49,183 bases of DNA, taken from NCBI RefSeq assembly GCF_900184815.1, contig NZ_FXXQ01000018.1, positions 1 to 49,183 of the forward strand. Direction: 5' to 3'. The DNA is from Boseongicola aestuarii. GTDB taxonomy: Bacteria; Pseudomonadota; Alphaproteobacteria; Rhodobacterales; Rhodobacteraceae. Of this stretch, positions 26,871 to 35,400 are shown piece after piece (position 1 is the stretch's first letter; each line of letters opens with the position of its first letter). Below the pieces are notes generated by a model. The model had not been told where the DNA came from, did not search any database, and saw only the letters and a program-made list of their open reading frames with translations. A program made the position numbers and the translations under genes.

Positions 26871-27896
26871 TTATTCGCACGCGGCAACGCCCGCCATTGC
26901 ACCTTCACAAGCCGCCTCTTTCGAGATGTGGCCCGCGTCAATGGCAACGCCCAGCGTTTCGCGTGTGATCGGCGTTGGCTTCAGGAGAATTGCGTTCATT
27001 TCGATTCCCTTTTCGCCGCCGTCGAAGATGGACGACCCTTCGATCGCGCTCATCTCAACACCGCTCGCAAGTGCTGCTGCGATTTCGCCAGCAGCTTTGC
27101 CAAGCTGACGCGCATCTTTCCAGACCGAAACGGTCTGTGTGCCACGTGCAACGCGGTTGATCGCTGCATGGTCGCCGTCCTGGCCACCCACTGGGATCAC
27201 AAGACCCTGGGCTGCCAATGCAGCCACAACACCACCGGCCATGCCGTCATTCTGAGACAGAACAGCATCAACGTTGTTGTCGTTCGCTGTCAGAATCTGC
27301 TCCATGTTCTTTTGAGCATTTTCAGGCTTCCAACCATCCGAGAATGCTTCGCCGACAATATTGATCTTGCCCGAAGCAACATCGTCACCGATGACTTCCA
27401 TCATGCCTTCCAAAAGGAACGCAGCGTTCGGATCACCCGGATCGCCCTTGATGATTGCGTAGTTGCCGCCACCCTGAACGCCAACAACTGTTTCAGCGAT
27501 GATGCTTCCAACGCCTTTGTTGTCGAATGTCAGGTAGAATGTCCGCGCATCTTCGATAAGACGGTCATAGCCGATCATCGGGATGCCTTCGTTTGCGGCG
27601 CTTTCGATTGCCGGACCGATAGCGTCTTTGTCCCAGGCGTTGATGATCAAAACATCAGCGCCCTGAGTGATCAGCGCTTCGATGTCTGTCAGCTGCTTTG
27701 CCGAAGACGACTGAGCGTCAGCCGAAATGTAAGTATCGCCAGCAGCTTCGATGGCCGCAACCATAGCGGCTTCGTCAATTTTCCAGCGCTCTTCCTGGAA
27801 GCTTGCCCAGGAAACACCGATCTTTTTGCCTTCAGCGATAGCCGCCGAAGAAAATCCGGTTGCGGCGATAACCGCCAACAGAATTGCATTACGCAT
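26871..27896 (-). CDS. xylF: Xylose ABC transporter substrate-binding protein
   Basis: A 341-residue periplasmic sugar-binding protein. A Sec signal (MRNAILLAVIAATGFSSAAIAE) precedes the type I periplasmic fold: KIGVSWASFQEERWKIDEAAM, SSSAKQLTDIEALITQGADVLII, and NEGIPMIGYDRLIED match XylF. The start at 27896 has GGAGG at 7 nt spacing; an upstream in-frame codon at 27911 would place that site inside the gene. It is the first gene of the operon and divergent from the ROK regulator. Confidence 0.95.
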   Translation of the reverse strand: MRNAILLAVIAATGFSSAAIAEGKKIGVSWASFQEERWKIDEAAMVAAIEAAGDTYISADAQSSSAKQLTDIEALITQGADVLIINAWDKDAIGPAIESAANEGIPMIGYDRLIEDARTFYLTFDNKGVGSIIAETVVGVQGGGNYAIIKGDPGDPNAAFLLEGMMEVIGDDVASGKINIVGEAFSDGWKPENAQKNMEQILTANDNNVDAVLSQNDGMAGGVVAALAAQGLVIPVGGQDGDHAAINRVARGTQTVSVWKDARQLGKAAGEIAAALASGVEMSAIEGSSIFDGGEKGIEMNAILLKPTPITRETLGVAIDAGHISKEAACEGAMAGVAACE

Positions 27897-27967
27897 ATTG
27901 TATCCTCCCAATATTTTTAGTCCCCATCGCGGGGCGCTCGGCGCATTACGCCGGAACCTCCCGAACC

Positions 27968-27990
27968 TGACAGATTAAATTCATCTGTCA
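27968..27990. promoter_or_regulatory. Perfect palindrome, likely XylR operator
   Basis: TGACAGAT (27968-27975), 7 nt, then ATCTGTCA (27983-27990) form a perfect 8-bp inverted repeat in the xylF-xylR intergenic region, 72 nt upstream of the xylF start. An AT-rich box (AATTAATAATT) follows immediately. Position and symmetry fit the binding site of the divergent ROK repressor. Confidence 0.65.
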
Positions 27991-28111
27991 AATTAATAAT
28001 TCGGAATGCCACAAGAAATGACTGGTCATTCGGCAGTTACTGGATAACATGTCCGAATATCTCGCTCAAACTAGAAAAGACGGGTGTTTTTAAATTCAGC
28101 AGGTAAATAAA

Positions 28112-29383
28112 TTGACCGTCGTTGAAGTAATTGAGACCAATTCGGACCGGACAGATTCGCTGGGATGTGGGCCGCTGCGCCCGCCGGGCGCTGCCAATTT
28201 TCTCCCTCTGCGTCAGCAGATTTTCGAATATGTCCGCGCCGCAGGTCTCATTGCCCGAGTCGCTGTCGCCAAAGACCTTGCGATCAGTCCGGGATCAGTT
28301 ACCGCACTCACCGCTGAACTCATCGACGAAGGCTATATCCACGAGTCCGCAGCCCCCCGACGCGACGCCGACAGCGGCCGTGGCCGCCCGCCCGTGGCGC
28401 TTGGCGTAAATCCAACCGCCGGTTATGTCGCCGGGATCAAACTCTCGGATCAAGCCCATGCCGCCGTCATACTGGACTTTGCAGGCAACCGGATTGCCGA
28501 AGCTGTCATCCCCAGAAAAGTCTTCCACCAGAGCTTTTCTCAAACCGTCGACGCTTCTGAGGAAGTCCTGCGGGTGGCGCTGGCACAAACGCAACTGAAG
28601 CTTACCGATCTGAACTGCGTGGGACTTGGTCTTCCCGGTGTGATCGACAACGAAACCGGCGTCGTGCCCTGGTCGCCACTGGTGTCCGAACGCGACTTCC
28701 CGATGCGTGCGGCCCTTCGCGAACGCATCGGCCGCCCCGTGGAAATCGACAACGATGCCAACCTCGTGACTCTCGCCGAAATGTGGTTCGGCGCGGCCCG
28801 CTCACTGTCGGATTTCGTCGTCGTCACGATCGAACACGGCGTTGGTATGGGACTCGTACTAAACCACCGCCTTTATCGAGGCGCACAGGGGCTTGGCACG
28901 GAAATCGGCCACACAAAGGTCCAACTCGACGGAGCCCTGTGCCGCTGCGGCCAGCGCGGCTGCCTTGAAGCATACGTCGCTGACTATGCGCTTGTACGCG
29001 AAGCCTCTACCGCGCTGAACTGGGATCGCCAACGCGCGACCGAACCGCATATCATGCTCGAAAGTCTCTATGATCACGCCAAAGCCGGGAATGCGGGGGC
29101 GCAGGCCATTTTCCACCGTGCAGGACGCTATCTTGCACTGGGTCTCGCCAATGTGGTGAACCTTTTTGACCCCTCGCTTATTTTGCTTTCAGGGGAGCGC
29201 ATGCGTTACGACTACCTCTATGCCGAAGAAGTCCTGAGCGAGATGGCAAACCTCACCCTTCTGTCCGGACACACACCGCCAAAAGTCGAAATCCACGCAT
29301 GGGGAGACCTGCTCTGGGCGCAGGGCGCGGCAGCCCTTGCCCTCGAATCCGCGACACACACCGCAATCTCGGGCAGCGCGTGA
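28112..29383 (+). CDS. xylR: ROK-family xylose repressor
   Basis: A regulator of about 423 residues with an N-terminal winged helix (about 25-85, VRAAGLIARVAVAKDLAISPGSVTALTAELIDEGYI) and a ROK sugar-kinase-like domain. The latter shows CVGLGLPGVIDNETG, EIDNDANLVTLAEMWFG, VVVTIEHGVGMGLVLN and the zinc motif CRCGQRGCLEAYV. It is divergent from xylF, so it most likely represses the xyl operon and is released by xylose. The TTG start at 28112 has an AGG 8 nt before it; no better start is seen. Its stop overlaps the next gene's ATG (TGATG). Confidence 0.92.
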   Translation: MTVVEVIETNSDRTDSLGCGPLRPPGAANFLPLRQQIFEYVRAAGLIARVAVAKDLAISPGSVTALTAELIDEGYIHESAAPRRDADSGRGRPPVALGVNPTAGYVAGIKLSDQAHAAVILDFAGNRIAEAVIPRKVFHQSFSQTVDASEEVLRVALAQTQLKLTDLNCVGLGLPGVIDNETGVVPWSPLVSERDFPMRAALRERIGRPVEIDNDANLVTLAEMWFGAARSLSDFVVVTIEHGVGMGLVLNHRLYRGAQGLGTEIGHTKVQLDGALCRCGQRGCLEAYVADYALVREASTALNWDRQRATEPHIMLESLYDHAKAGNAGAQAIFHRAGRYLALGLANVVNLFDPSLILLSGERMRYDYLYAEEVLSEMANLTLLSGHTPPKVEIHAWGDLLWAQGAAALALESATHTAISGSA

Positions 29384-30927
29384 TGATTTTGCGTTTGGCC
29401 CTTTTCGCAACGACACTGTCGCTCGCCGCGCAAGCCGCGCAAGCCGCGGACCCGCAATTCGCCGACATGTCCGAAACACTCCCGGGCGCGCACATTTATG
29501 ACGGCAACTGGGAATACTACGTCGGCGGTGGCGTCGCGGTGTTTGACTGCAATGGCGACAATCGCCCTGACATCTTCGCAGCCGGAGGCGAAAACCCTGC
29601 ATCCCTCTGGATCAACCAAATCACCCCTGACGACTGGGCCTTCGCCTCCGCCGACATCGAGCCGATCACCGCCGCAACCGGAGCCTACCCCTTAGACATC
29701 GACAGCGACGGCCTCCTCGACCTTATGGTCTTGCGCGTCGATGAAAACCGTCTCCTGCGTGGCACCGGCGACTGCAAGTTCAGCGATTTCGAGGCCTCTC
29801 TTGGCTTCACGACTGACGACCGCTGGTCCACTGCGTTTACCGCAACATGGGAAGGCGACAACGCCTTGCCTACCCTTGCCATCGGCAACTACGTCGACCG
29901 CGCAGACCCCAAGGGTCCGTTCGAGGCCTGCGACGACAATCAACTCTACCGCCCCAACGGCGAAACTTATGACACGGCACTGCACCTGACCCCCAGTTTT
30001 TGCGCGCTGTCGATGCTGTTTTCAGACTGGCAACGCAACGGTCAAGCCGATCTGCGCGTCTCCAACGACCGTCACTATTATGTTCGCGGTGGCTCGGAAC
30101 AGATGTGGGACATGGAGAGCTTGCGCGCGCTCGGCCCGGACGACGGCTGGGCCGCGATCTCAATCTGGGGCATGGGCATTGCCAGCCACGACATTACTGG
30201 CGACGCGCGCCCCGACATTGTGCTGACCTCCATGGGCGACCAACTCATACAACTCACAACGCCTAACGGCTATGAAGCCGCGCCCTTCAGCATCGGCGCC
30301 TACGCCCATCGCCCCTTCATCGGAGACGATGGCCGCCCCTCAACCGGCTGGCACGCGCAATTCGGCGACATAAATAACGACACCCGCGCGGACCTCTTCA
30401 TCGCCAAAGGCAATGTCGATCAAATGCCCGGCAATGCGATGAAAGACCCGAACAACTTGCTGATCCAAAACCCCGATAGAACTTTTCGCGAAACAGCTGA
30501 CATTGCTGGCATCGCAACCACAGAACGCTCCAGAGGCGGCGCCCTCGCTGACTTCGACCGCGACGGCCGGCTTGATCTCGTCGTCGTAAATCGCCGTGCG
30601 CCCATCGAACTCTATCGCAACATAACCACCGGCACCGGTAATTGGGTCGGTGTCACGCTGAACCAACCCGCTCCCAACACTTTTGCCATCGCAAGCTGGA
30701 TCGAACTGCGCACACAAGACGGCTCTGTTGCGGTTCAAGAAGTCACAATCGGCGGCGGACACGCGGGTGGGCAACACGGCCCGGCCCATTTCGGCCTCGG
30801 GCCTTCAGAAACCGCCGAACTCCGCGTTATCTGGCCGGACGGAACCGCATCCGATTGGACGCAGATCCCGATCAATCAATACCTGAGTATTGCGCGCGAC
30901 GAGGCCACAACCCTCACCTTCCACTAG
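29383..30927 (+). CDS. CRTAC1-type FG-GAP/UnbV repeat protein
   Basis: A 514-residue exported protein. A Sec signal (MILRLALFATTLSLAAQAAQA) is followed by FG-GAP/VCBS beta-propeller repeats with calcium-binding loops: DCNGDNRPDIF, DIDSDGLLDLMVL, DITGDARPDIVL, DINNDTRADLF and DFDRDGRLDLVVV. The C-terminal ASPIC/UnbV domain (about 420-510) includes NWVGVTLNQPAPN, VTIGGGHAGGQHGPAHFGLG and LRVIWPDGTASDW. It should bind calcium in the periplasm; function is unknown. It overlaps the xylR stop and converges with the peroxidase gene (4-nt overlap). The pairing with a di-haem peroxidase is recurrent in this group, from my recollection. Confidence 0.88.
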   Translation: MILRLALFATTLSLAAQAAQAADPQFADMSETLPGAHIYDGNWEYYVGGGVAVFDCNGDNRPDIFAAGGENPASLWINQITPDDWAFASADIEPITAATGAYPLDIDSDGLLDLMVLRVDENRLLRGTGDCKFSDFEASLGFTTDDRWSTAFTATWEGDNALPTLAIGNYVDRADPKGPFEACDDNQLYRPNGETYDTALHLTPSFCALSMLFSDWQRNGQADLRVSNDRHYYVRGGSEQMWDMESLRALGPDDGWAAISIWGMGIASHDITGDARPDIVLTSMGDQLIQLTTPNGYEAAPFSIGAYAHRPFIGDDGRPSTGWHAQFGDINNDTRADLFIAKGNVDQMPGNAMKDPNNLLIQNPDRTFRETADIAGIATTERSRGGALADFDRDGRLDLVVVNRRAPIELYRNITTGTGNWVGVTLNQPAPNTFAIASWIELRTQDGSVAVQEVTIGGGHAGGQHGPAHFGLGPSETAELRVIWPDGTASDWTQIPINQYLSIARDEATTLTFH

Positions 30928-32249
30928 CGGTCAATCGGCAGTCCACTTGGTACTGCGTCCGGAATGCCGAGCCGCCCCGTCAAGGCGACCGGGTCCGTCA
31001 AACTCTCCAGAAACGCCAGCAACTTTGCCTGTTCCTCAGTCGACAATGCCACTGCGGGGACCGTCACCGCCCCTGAAATTGCCGCCGCCTCGCCTGGATC
31101 ATCCAGCGCCTTCCAATCAACCACACCCGGCAATTCGACCAAAGTCACCTGACTGCGGTCAAAACCACCAACGGCTCCAGTGGGGTCCACATGCGCCGCC
31201 AGGAACTCGCCAAGGCTTACATAAGCTCCGCTATGCCCATAAGGCGCTGTTTTCACGACATTCCTCAGACTTGGCGTGCGAAACGCATAGGCATCCTCTG
31301 CCCGTCCCGTTACCCGCATCCGACCCTCGTCCTTTGCGTGGGTTTCAAACCGCGCCGCCTTGCCCGGACCGATTTGCGGCACCCCCATCGCATGAAATCC
31401 ATGATCCGTTTGGAACACCCCGGAATGACATGCCGAACAGCCCGCCGCGCCGTAAAACAACTCCATCCCGTCCAGCGCAGCGCCTTCCAACGCCTGCTCG
31501 CCGCGCAAATGCTTATCAAACGGACTGTCATCGGAGCGCCATTCGAACTCAACAAACGCGGCAATCGCGTTGGAGATATCCGTAAAGGCAATCTCGCGCC
31601 CATCCGCAATCTCCGGGTAAACCGCCCGGAATTCCTCGGCATATAATTCGATGTCCGCCACGCGTTTCGAAATAATATCCCATGCTCCACCCGGCCCGGT
31701 GATAATGCCGCGACGTACGGCCTGCGAAACATCATTCTCACTGTAGTGCCCGGCCATCTCGTCGCCGCTCAGAACAGGAAACATCGTTTGTGCCGACAAA
31801 ACAGAATTGAATCCCACGAGCATATCGTCATCTAGAGGCGTGCGCAGACCTGACGCCCGGTTTGCATCCACCTCAATCCGCCCGTCATGAAACAGCGTGG
31901 TGAATTCCCGCGCGCCCAAATTGAATAACGACGGTGAATTGCGCGGAATACGCTGCTCCGGCAAGTTTTCGGGATCTGGTTTGCGTTCCGGACCCAATCC
32001 GATACCGCCTTCGCCCAAACCAAGCGCCAGACCATCAGACGTTGCAAATCGCGGATGGTGGCAGCTTCCACAGGCGATATTGCCATTCCCGGACAAGATC
32101 GGATCCCAGAACAACAACTGCCCCAGTCTGGCCTCGTCCAGATTGACCGGGAGATAGGCATCCTCTCTTACCGGCTGCGGGATGTCAGCCAGTACTGGAA
32201 ATGCCGTACACAAAACAAAAATCGGCGCAAAAAGGGTAGATTTTTTCAT
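30924..32249 (-). CDS. Di-haem cytochrome c peroxidase/MauG-like protein
   Basis: A 441-residue periplasmic protein with signal MKKSTLFAPIFVLCTAFPVLA. Two haem c sites are visible: CGSCHH near residue 60 and CSACHS near residue 255. Family signatures include LGQLLFWDPILSGNGNIACGSCHHP, RNSPSLFN, FHDGRIEVD, and the C-terminal FRTPSLRNVVKTAPYGHSG, which matches the electron-transfer haem region. It either reduces hydrogen peroxide with cytochrome electrons or acts in MauG-type modification. I chose the start at 32249 because the signal peptide begins there; the open frame extends to 32546 through remnant DNA. Confidence 0.9.
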   Translation of the reverse strand: MKKSTLFAPIFVLCTAFPVLADIPQPVREDAYLPVNLDEARLGQLLFWDPILSGNGNIACGSCHHPRFATSDGLALGLGEGGIGLGPERKPDPENLPEQRIPRNSPSLFNLGAREFTTLFHDGRIEVDANRASGLRTPLDDDMLVGFNSVLSAQTMFPVLSGDEMAGHYSENDVSQAVRRGIITGPGGAWDIISKRVADIELYAEEFRAVYPEIADGREIAFTDISNAIAAFVEFEWRSDDSPFDKHLRGEQALEGAALDGMELFYGAAGCSACHSGVFQTDHGFHAMGVPQIGPGKAARFETHAKDEGRMRVTGRAEDAYAFRTPSLRNVVKTAPYGHSGAYVSLGEFLAAHVDPTGAVGGFDRSQVTLVELPGVVDWKALDDPGEAAAISGAVTVPAVALSTEEQAKLLAFLESLTDPVALTGRLGIPDAVPSGLPIDR

Positions 32250-32536
32250 GACACTCTTGGCGGCGTAAACCGCGTAGCCCTTTTGTTTAACTTCATGTTC
32301 CGCTTCGACTTTTCCAACTCGACAACAGTATCTTAAGTTAAGACCTAGCTTGTCCACGAACAACTCTCCGTGTGATTTGTCTACCCGAAAAGTGATTACC
32401 GCATTTGGCTGAGGCATTCCATGGACGCCGACAGACTCGCTTGCTCCGCCATATGAGTGTCTGCTTCTCGGCCAACTCTGCGAACAAGGCGCAAACATAG
32501 AGGTCTTCCGCTTTCCTCCAATGTTGTCATCATGCC

Positions 32537-32746
32537 TTACGGCCACACCGCTCTTAGCCGTCCTCGATGTTTCGGAGCCTGAGTGACCAATTTGCCTGGT
32601 TCTCCGTCGTATTCCTCATAGTGAGAGCTATCTTTAGCGGCCTTTGACAAGATGAGCTGGTCCAGCGTTAGCTCTGACACGGCTCGACGCAGCCGGCTAT
32701 TCTCCTTTTGAAGTCGCTTTAGTTCTTTCAGATGGTCGGTACCCAT
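32537..32746 (-). pseudogene. IS3-family transposase OrfA remnant
   Basis: The minus strand encodes DHLKELKRLQKENSRLRRAVSELTLDQLILSKAAKD, the leucine-zipper C-terminal end of IS3-type OrfA. The N-terminal helix-turn-helix part is missing, and the tail past residue 40 (SSHYEEYDGEPGKL) is partly OrfB-like or unrelated. No OrfB follows. It lies about 160 nt before the second tRNA-Gly half. The other IS3 remnant in the window (19336-19709) is an OrfB tail, so both could come from one IS type. Confidence 0.75.
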
Positions 32747-32907
32747 GCCAATTGAGGCTTAGGTAGTGTTTTCGTTTTTCTGAAAAGATTGCGCAGGCAA
32801 GGACCTAACTTGAGTGACCGGCGCATTGCCCGGCATTCCCAGTTCACATGTCCAAATCTAGTAGCTTGACCTCCAAATACCTATGAAATAGGACTGTTTT
32901 TTGTTGA

Positions 32908-32944
32908 GCGGGCGTTGTGTAGTGGTAAGACCTTAGCCTTCCAA
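32908..32944 (+). pseudogene. tRNA-Gly(TCC) 5' half, copy 2
   Basis: GCGGGCG acceptor, a D-arm region with GTAGTGGTAAGAC, and TTAGC-CTTCCAA (anticodon stem and loop, anticodon TCC) are followed directly by unrelated AT-rich sequence. The 3' half is absent. The integrase gene starts 127 nt downstream. It is a direct repeat of 18727-18763 (33/37 identical). Confidence 0.78.
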
Positions 32945-33071
32945 ACAAATGTTCGTGTTTTCCATGTCGTATCATGTCATTCCATCTCTTTATTTTTATT
33001 GACTTAATTTGTCATCTGGCTTCCTGTCGTGTCATACCTTTTCCGATCAATACCGACAAAAAGCCTACAAA

Positions 33072-34148
33072 ATGCCAAAGCTCACCGAAACCTATGCCAA
33101 GAAGCTCTCGCACTCTGATAGCGGGACGCAGAAGCATTGGGACAACGAGATTAAAGGGTTGGTGCTCTTCGTCGGCAAGCGGTCGAAGACATGGTATTTT
33201 CAAAAGGACGTCGGCGGTCAGACTAAGCGCGTCTTGATTGGGCGGTTTCCAATCATCTCCGCGCAGGCAGCCCGCCAGACGGCAATGGGTTTGGCATTGG
33301 AGATGGGCCGTGGGGCAGGGAAGGTGGCCCAAGTCGGGGCGCCGACTTTGGATACCGCAATGCAAAGCTATTTGGCACGCCCGAAGCTGCGATCAGATCA
33401 ATATCGACATAGTGTGCGTGCCTATATGGAAGGTCAGCTGAAGGACTGGCTGAGACTGCCGTTGGACGAGATCAGCAAATCTATGGTTGTGCGCCGCCAC
33501 CAACAGTTGGCCGTAAACCCGTCCACAGCAAATCACGCGCTGCGATACTTTCGGTCAATCTATAACCACGCCCGCCGAACATACGACTTGCCGGAATGCC
33601 CGACGATGGCGATCGAGTGGTATGAAGAGAAGCCGGATGGCAGGATCATTGAGGACTTGGTTGAATGGCGAAGATCAGTCGATGCGTTGCACAATCCAAT
33701 CCACAAGGTCTTCTACGAATTTCTTCTGTTCACGGGTTTGCGGAAAGGGGAGGCGTTCACCCTTGAATGGAAGCATGTCTTTGAAGATCGCATCCATCTT
33801 CCGGTAACCAAGAACGGTCGCAGTTTTGATCTCCCCATCCTGCAAGCGCATCACGAGATCCTCGCCCCTTTAAAATCGCTCAGCCGGAAGTGGGTGTTTC
33901 CGTCTCCGAAGTCAGCCAAGGGACACATCACCGGCCCGCAGAAGATGAAGTGGAGCCCCCACACCCATCGAAGGACGTTTGCCACGGTCGCGATGGAAGC
34001 GGGAGTTCTTGAGGAAGTGGTGGGACGGCTATTGAACCACACACCACTCTCCATCACTGGGCAGAGGTATACGCGACCGTCTCTGGATGCGCTCAGACCG
34101 CCAATGGAGGCCGTTTGCACTGAGTTGGTGGCAAGACAAAAGAAGTGA
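33072..34148 (+). CDS. Tyrosine recombinase (phage/satellite-type integrase)
   Basis: A 358-residue integrase. An N-terminal arm-binding domain (about 1-85, GLVLFVGKRSKTWYFQKDVGG, QTKRVLIGRFPIISAQAAR) resembles the P4-type DUF4102 region. A core-binding helical domain follows (about 96-190). The catalytic domain shows Arg224 in FTGLRKGEA, Lys in VTKNGRSF, HxxR in HTHRRTF, a His in LLNHTPLS and Tyr333 in GQRYTRP, so all key residues are present. The ATG at 33072 is shared with the decayed copy at 18883. It lies just after a tRNA-Gly half, which was probably its target. It is the first gene of the satellite-like element. Confidence 0.94.
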   Translation: MPKLTETYAKKLSHSDSGTQKHWDNEIKGLVLFVGKRSKTWYFQKDVGGQTKRVLIGRFPIISAQAARQTAMGLALEMGRGAGKVAQVGAPTLDTAMQSYLARPKLRSDQYRHSVRAYMEGQLKDWLRLPLDEISKSMVVRRHQQLAVNPSTANHALRYFRSIYNHARRTYDLPECPTMAIEWYEEKPDGRIIEDLVEWRRSVDALHNPIHKVFYEFLLFTGLRKGEAFTLEWKHVFEDRIHLPVTKNGRSFDLPILQAHHEILAPLKSLSRKWVFPSPKSAKGHITGPQKMKWSPHTHRRTFATVAMEAGVLEEVVGRLLNHTPLSITGQRYTRPSLDALRPPMEAVCTELVARQKK

Positions 34149-34461
34149 GCCCTATTTCTTGGCCGGCGTGATCCGCACGCACACCACAGCCGGGGCTCCC
34201 AGGTTCAGATAGTTTTCCCCGAAATATGTCAGGGCTGCTGCGCTCTCACCTTCTTTCCGTGATCTCCATGGACGTATTTGATTCGAAATATCGACGTTCC
34301 CGGGGCCCAGCCCTTGAGTTTTGACTGACCAAATCTGGATGTTAGGTTCCAAAACTCGTCAAAATGCCGTAGAGTAAAAAATAAAATAGATTCAACGCCT
34401 TGTTGAAAGCTCTTCATAAGCTGCTGGTTTTGCTTATGTTTGATTTCTCCAAAATCATCTT
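34149..34461. other. AT-rich gap between integrase and AlpA-like gene
   Basis: No gene recognised. The stretch becomes increasingly AT-rich toward 34460. Together with the two palindromes that follow it forms the control region of the element. Confidence 0.4.
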
Positions 34462-34478
34462 TTCACACTGGGTGTGAA
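34462..34478. promoter_or_regulatory. 17-bp palindrome upstream of the AlpA-like gene
   Basis: TTCACAC-tgg-GTGTGAA is a perfect 7-bp inverted repeat with a 3-nt centre, 90 nt before the AlpA-like start. It looks like the site of a dimeric repressor. Confidence 0.6.
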
Positions 34479-34491
34479 TAACTATCTGATA

Positions 34492-34511
34492 ACAAACAGA
34501 AATCTGTTTGT
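34492..34511. promoter_or_regulatory. 20-bp palindrome upstream of the AlpA-like gene
   Basis: ACAAACAGA (34492-34500) and TCTGTTTGT (34503-34511) are perfectly complementary with a 2-nt centre. It lies 13 nt after the first palindrome and has a different sequence, which suggests a second regulator or a promoter-overlapping operator. Confidence 0.6.
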
Positions 34512-34568
34512 ACAAAACGTGCCTTCTTTGTATTTATTACTTAGACCGCTTGAAGGAGGCACCTCGAG

Positions 34569-34796
34569 ATGCAGTGCGATAACACCGTGAATTTGCAGAC
34601 CGGCCAAGCAGATAATATGCGCCCGGCGCAAGCTGCTCACTACACCGGTCTATCTGAGTCAACCTTGGCCAAGTTGCGTATGCGCCATAACCGTGCCGAT
34701 GGCCCAAACTACCTTAAAATCTCTGGTTGCGTCATCTATCGCCGTAGCGATCTTGACAGTTGGATGGATCGGTTCGCCGTTCGTATCGAGCAATGA
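34569..34796 (+). CDS. AlpA-like helix-turn-helix protein
   Basis: A 75-residue DNA-binding protein of the AlpA/excisionase type. After a short polar N-terminus, MRPAQAAHYTGLSESTLAKLRMRH (about 17-40) is a MerR-like helix-turn-helix, followed by the wing DGPNYLKISGCVIYRRSDLDSWMDR that ends this family. A strong AAGGAGG site sits 9 nt before the ATG. AlpA of P4-like elements activates or assists excision, so this is likely the control or excision factor for the integrase. It follows the two palindromes. Confidence 0.82.
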   Translation: MQCDNTVNLQTGQADNMRPAQAAHYTGLSESTLAKLRMRHNRADGPNYLKISGCVIYRRSDLDSWMDRFAVRIEQ

Positions 34797-34846
34797 GCCG
34801 TCTGGCTGTCTCTGTCGGAGATGCTGGAACGTCCGACACAGTGTTA

Positions 34847-35302
34847 AACCGCAATATGTGGGCCTACGTTTGGCATACAACCAGGGCGCATTGCCAACAG
34901 CGCCCCCGCATCAGGATCATTGTGCCGCCGAGCCGCCTGGTGAACGGTAGCGAGGCCAACGCGATCACGCGGTATATGGCCCGCACCTTGGCCGATGACC
35001 CGAAAAAAGTTAACGAGATACCCGATCTTGTCAGCTTCCGGCCGAACCAGATCATGTACCTGCCCTTGATCTCGAAGGGCCAGGACTACCTGCACGGCGC
35101 GAACTTTGACGCGCCGTTGCTAGACCCGGACGAGTTCCTGGCCGCTCACTCTGGCTGGAACGACTATACCAAGCTGCCCTGCCAGAAAGATGAAGACAGC
35201 GCCGAGAACACCACCGGCAAGACTGCGTGGGAGACCCGACCGAGAAGTCGGGCATCATTGGAGCGTTCTGCCGGGCCTACGGGGTCGAGGAGGCGATCCT
35301 AA
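34847..35302 (+). pseudogene. Truncated, frameshifted copy of the primase gene
   Basis: From MWAYVWHTTRAHCQQRPRIR to DSAENTTGK the translation matches residues about 143-265 of the primase-helicase (WAYVWHTTRAHCQNKPRIRI). Identity is high but clearly below 100% (for example VPPSRLVNGSEANAITRYMA against VPLTKLVKGDEANAITRLLA). After codons for TTGK a base change in spacing shifts the frame, and nucleotide homology continues in another frame to about 35298 (GCCTACGGGGTCGAGGAGGCG). It lacks the start of the gene and the helicase. It is a relic of a related element, not a recent tandem copy. Confidence 0.85.
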
Positions 35303-35400
35303 ACACACGAAACTAGCTCACGTACCTAATTCGATGCCATCAGGCACCGAACAAACCCGCTCGTGTTCTACGAACGCGCAGCAAAAAATGGAGGTCTAAT

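Noticed and set aside
32250-32546. N-terminal extension of the di-haem peroxidase
   Set aside because: The open frame continues upstream, but a clean signal peptide starts at 32249 and the upstream residues have no family similarity.
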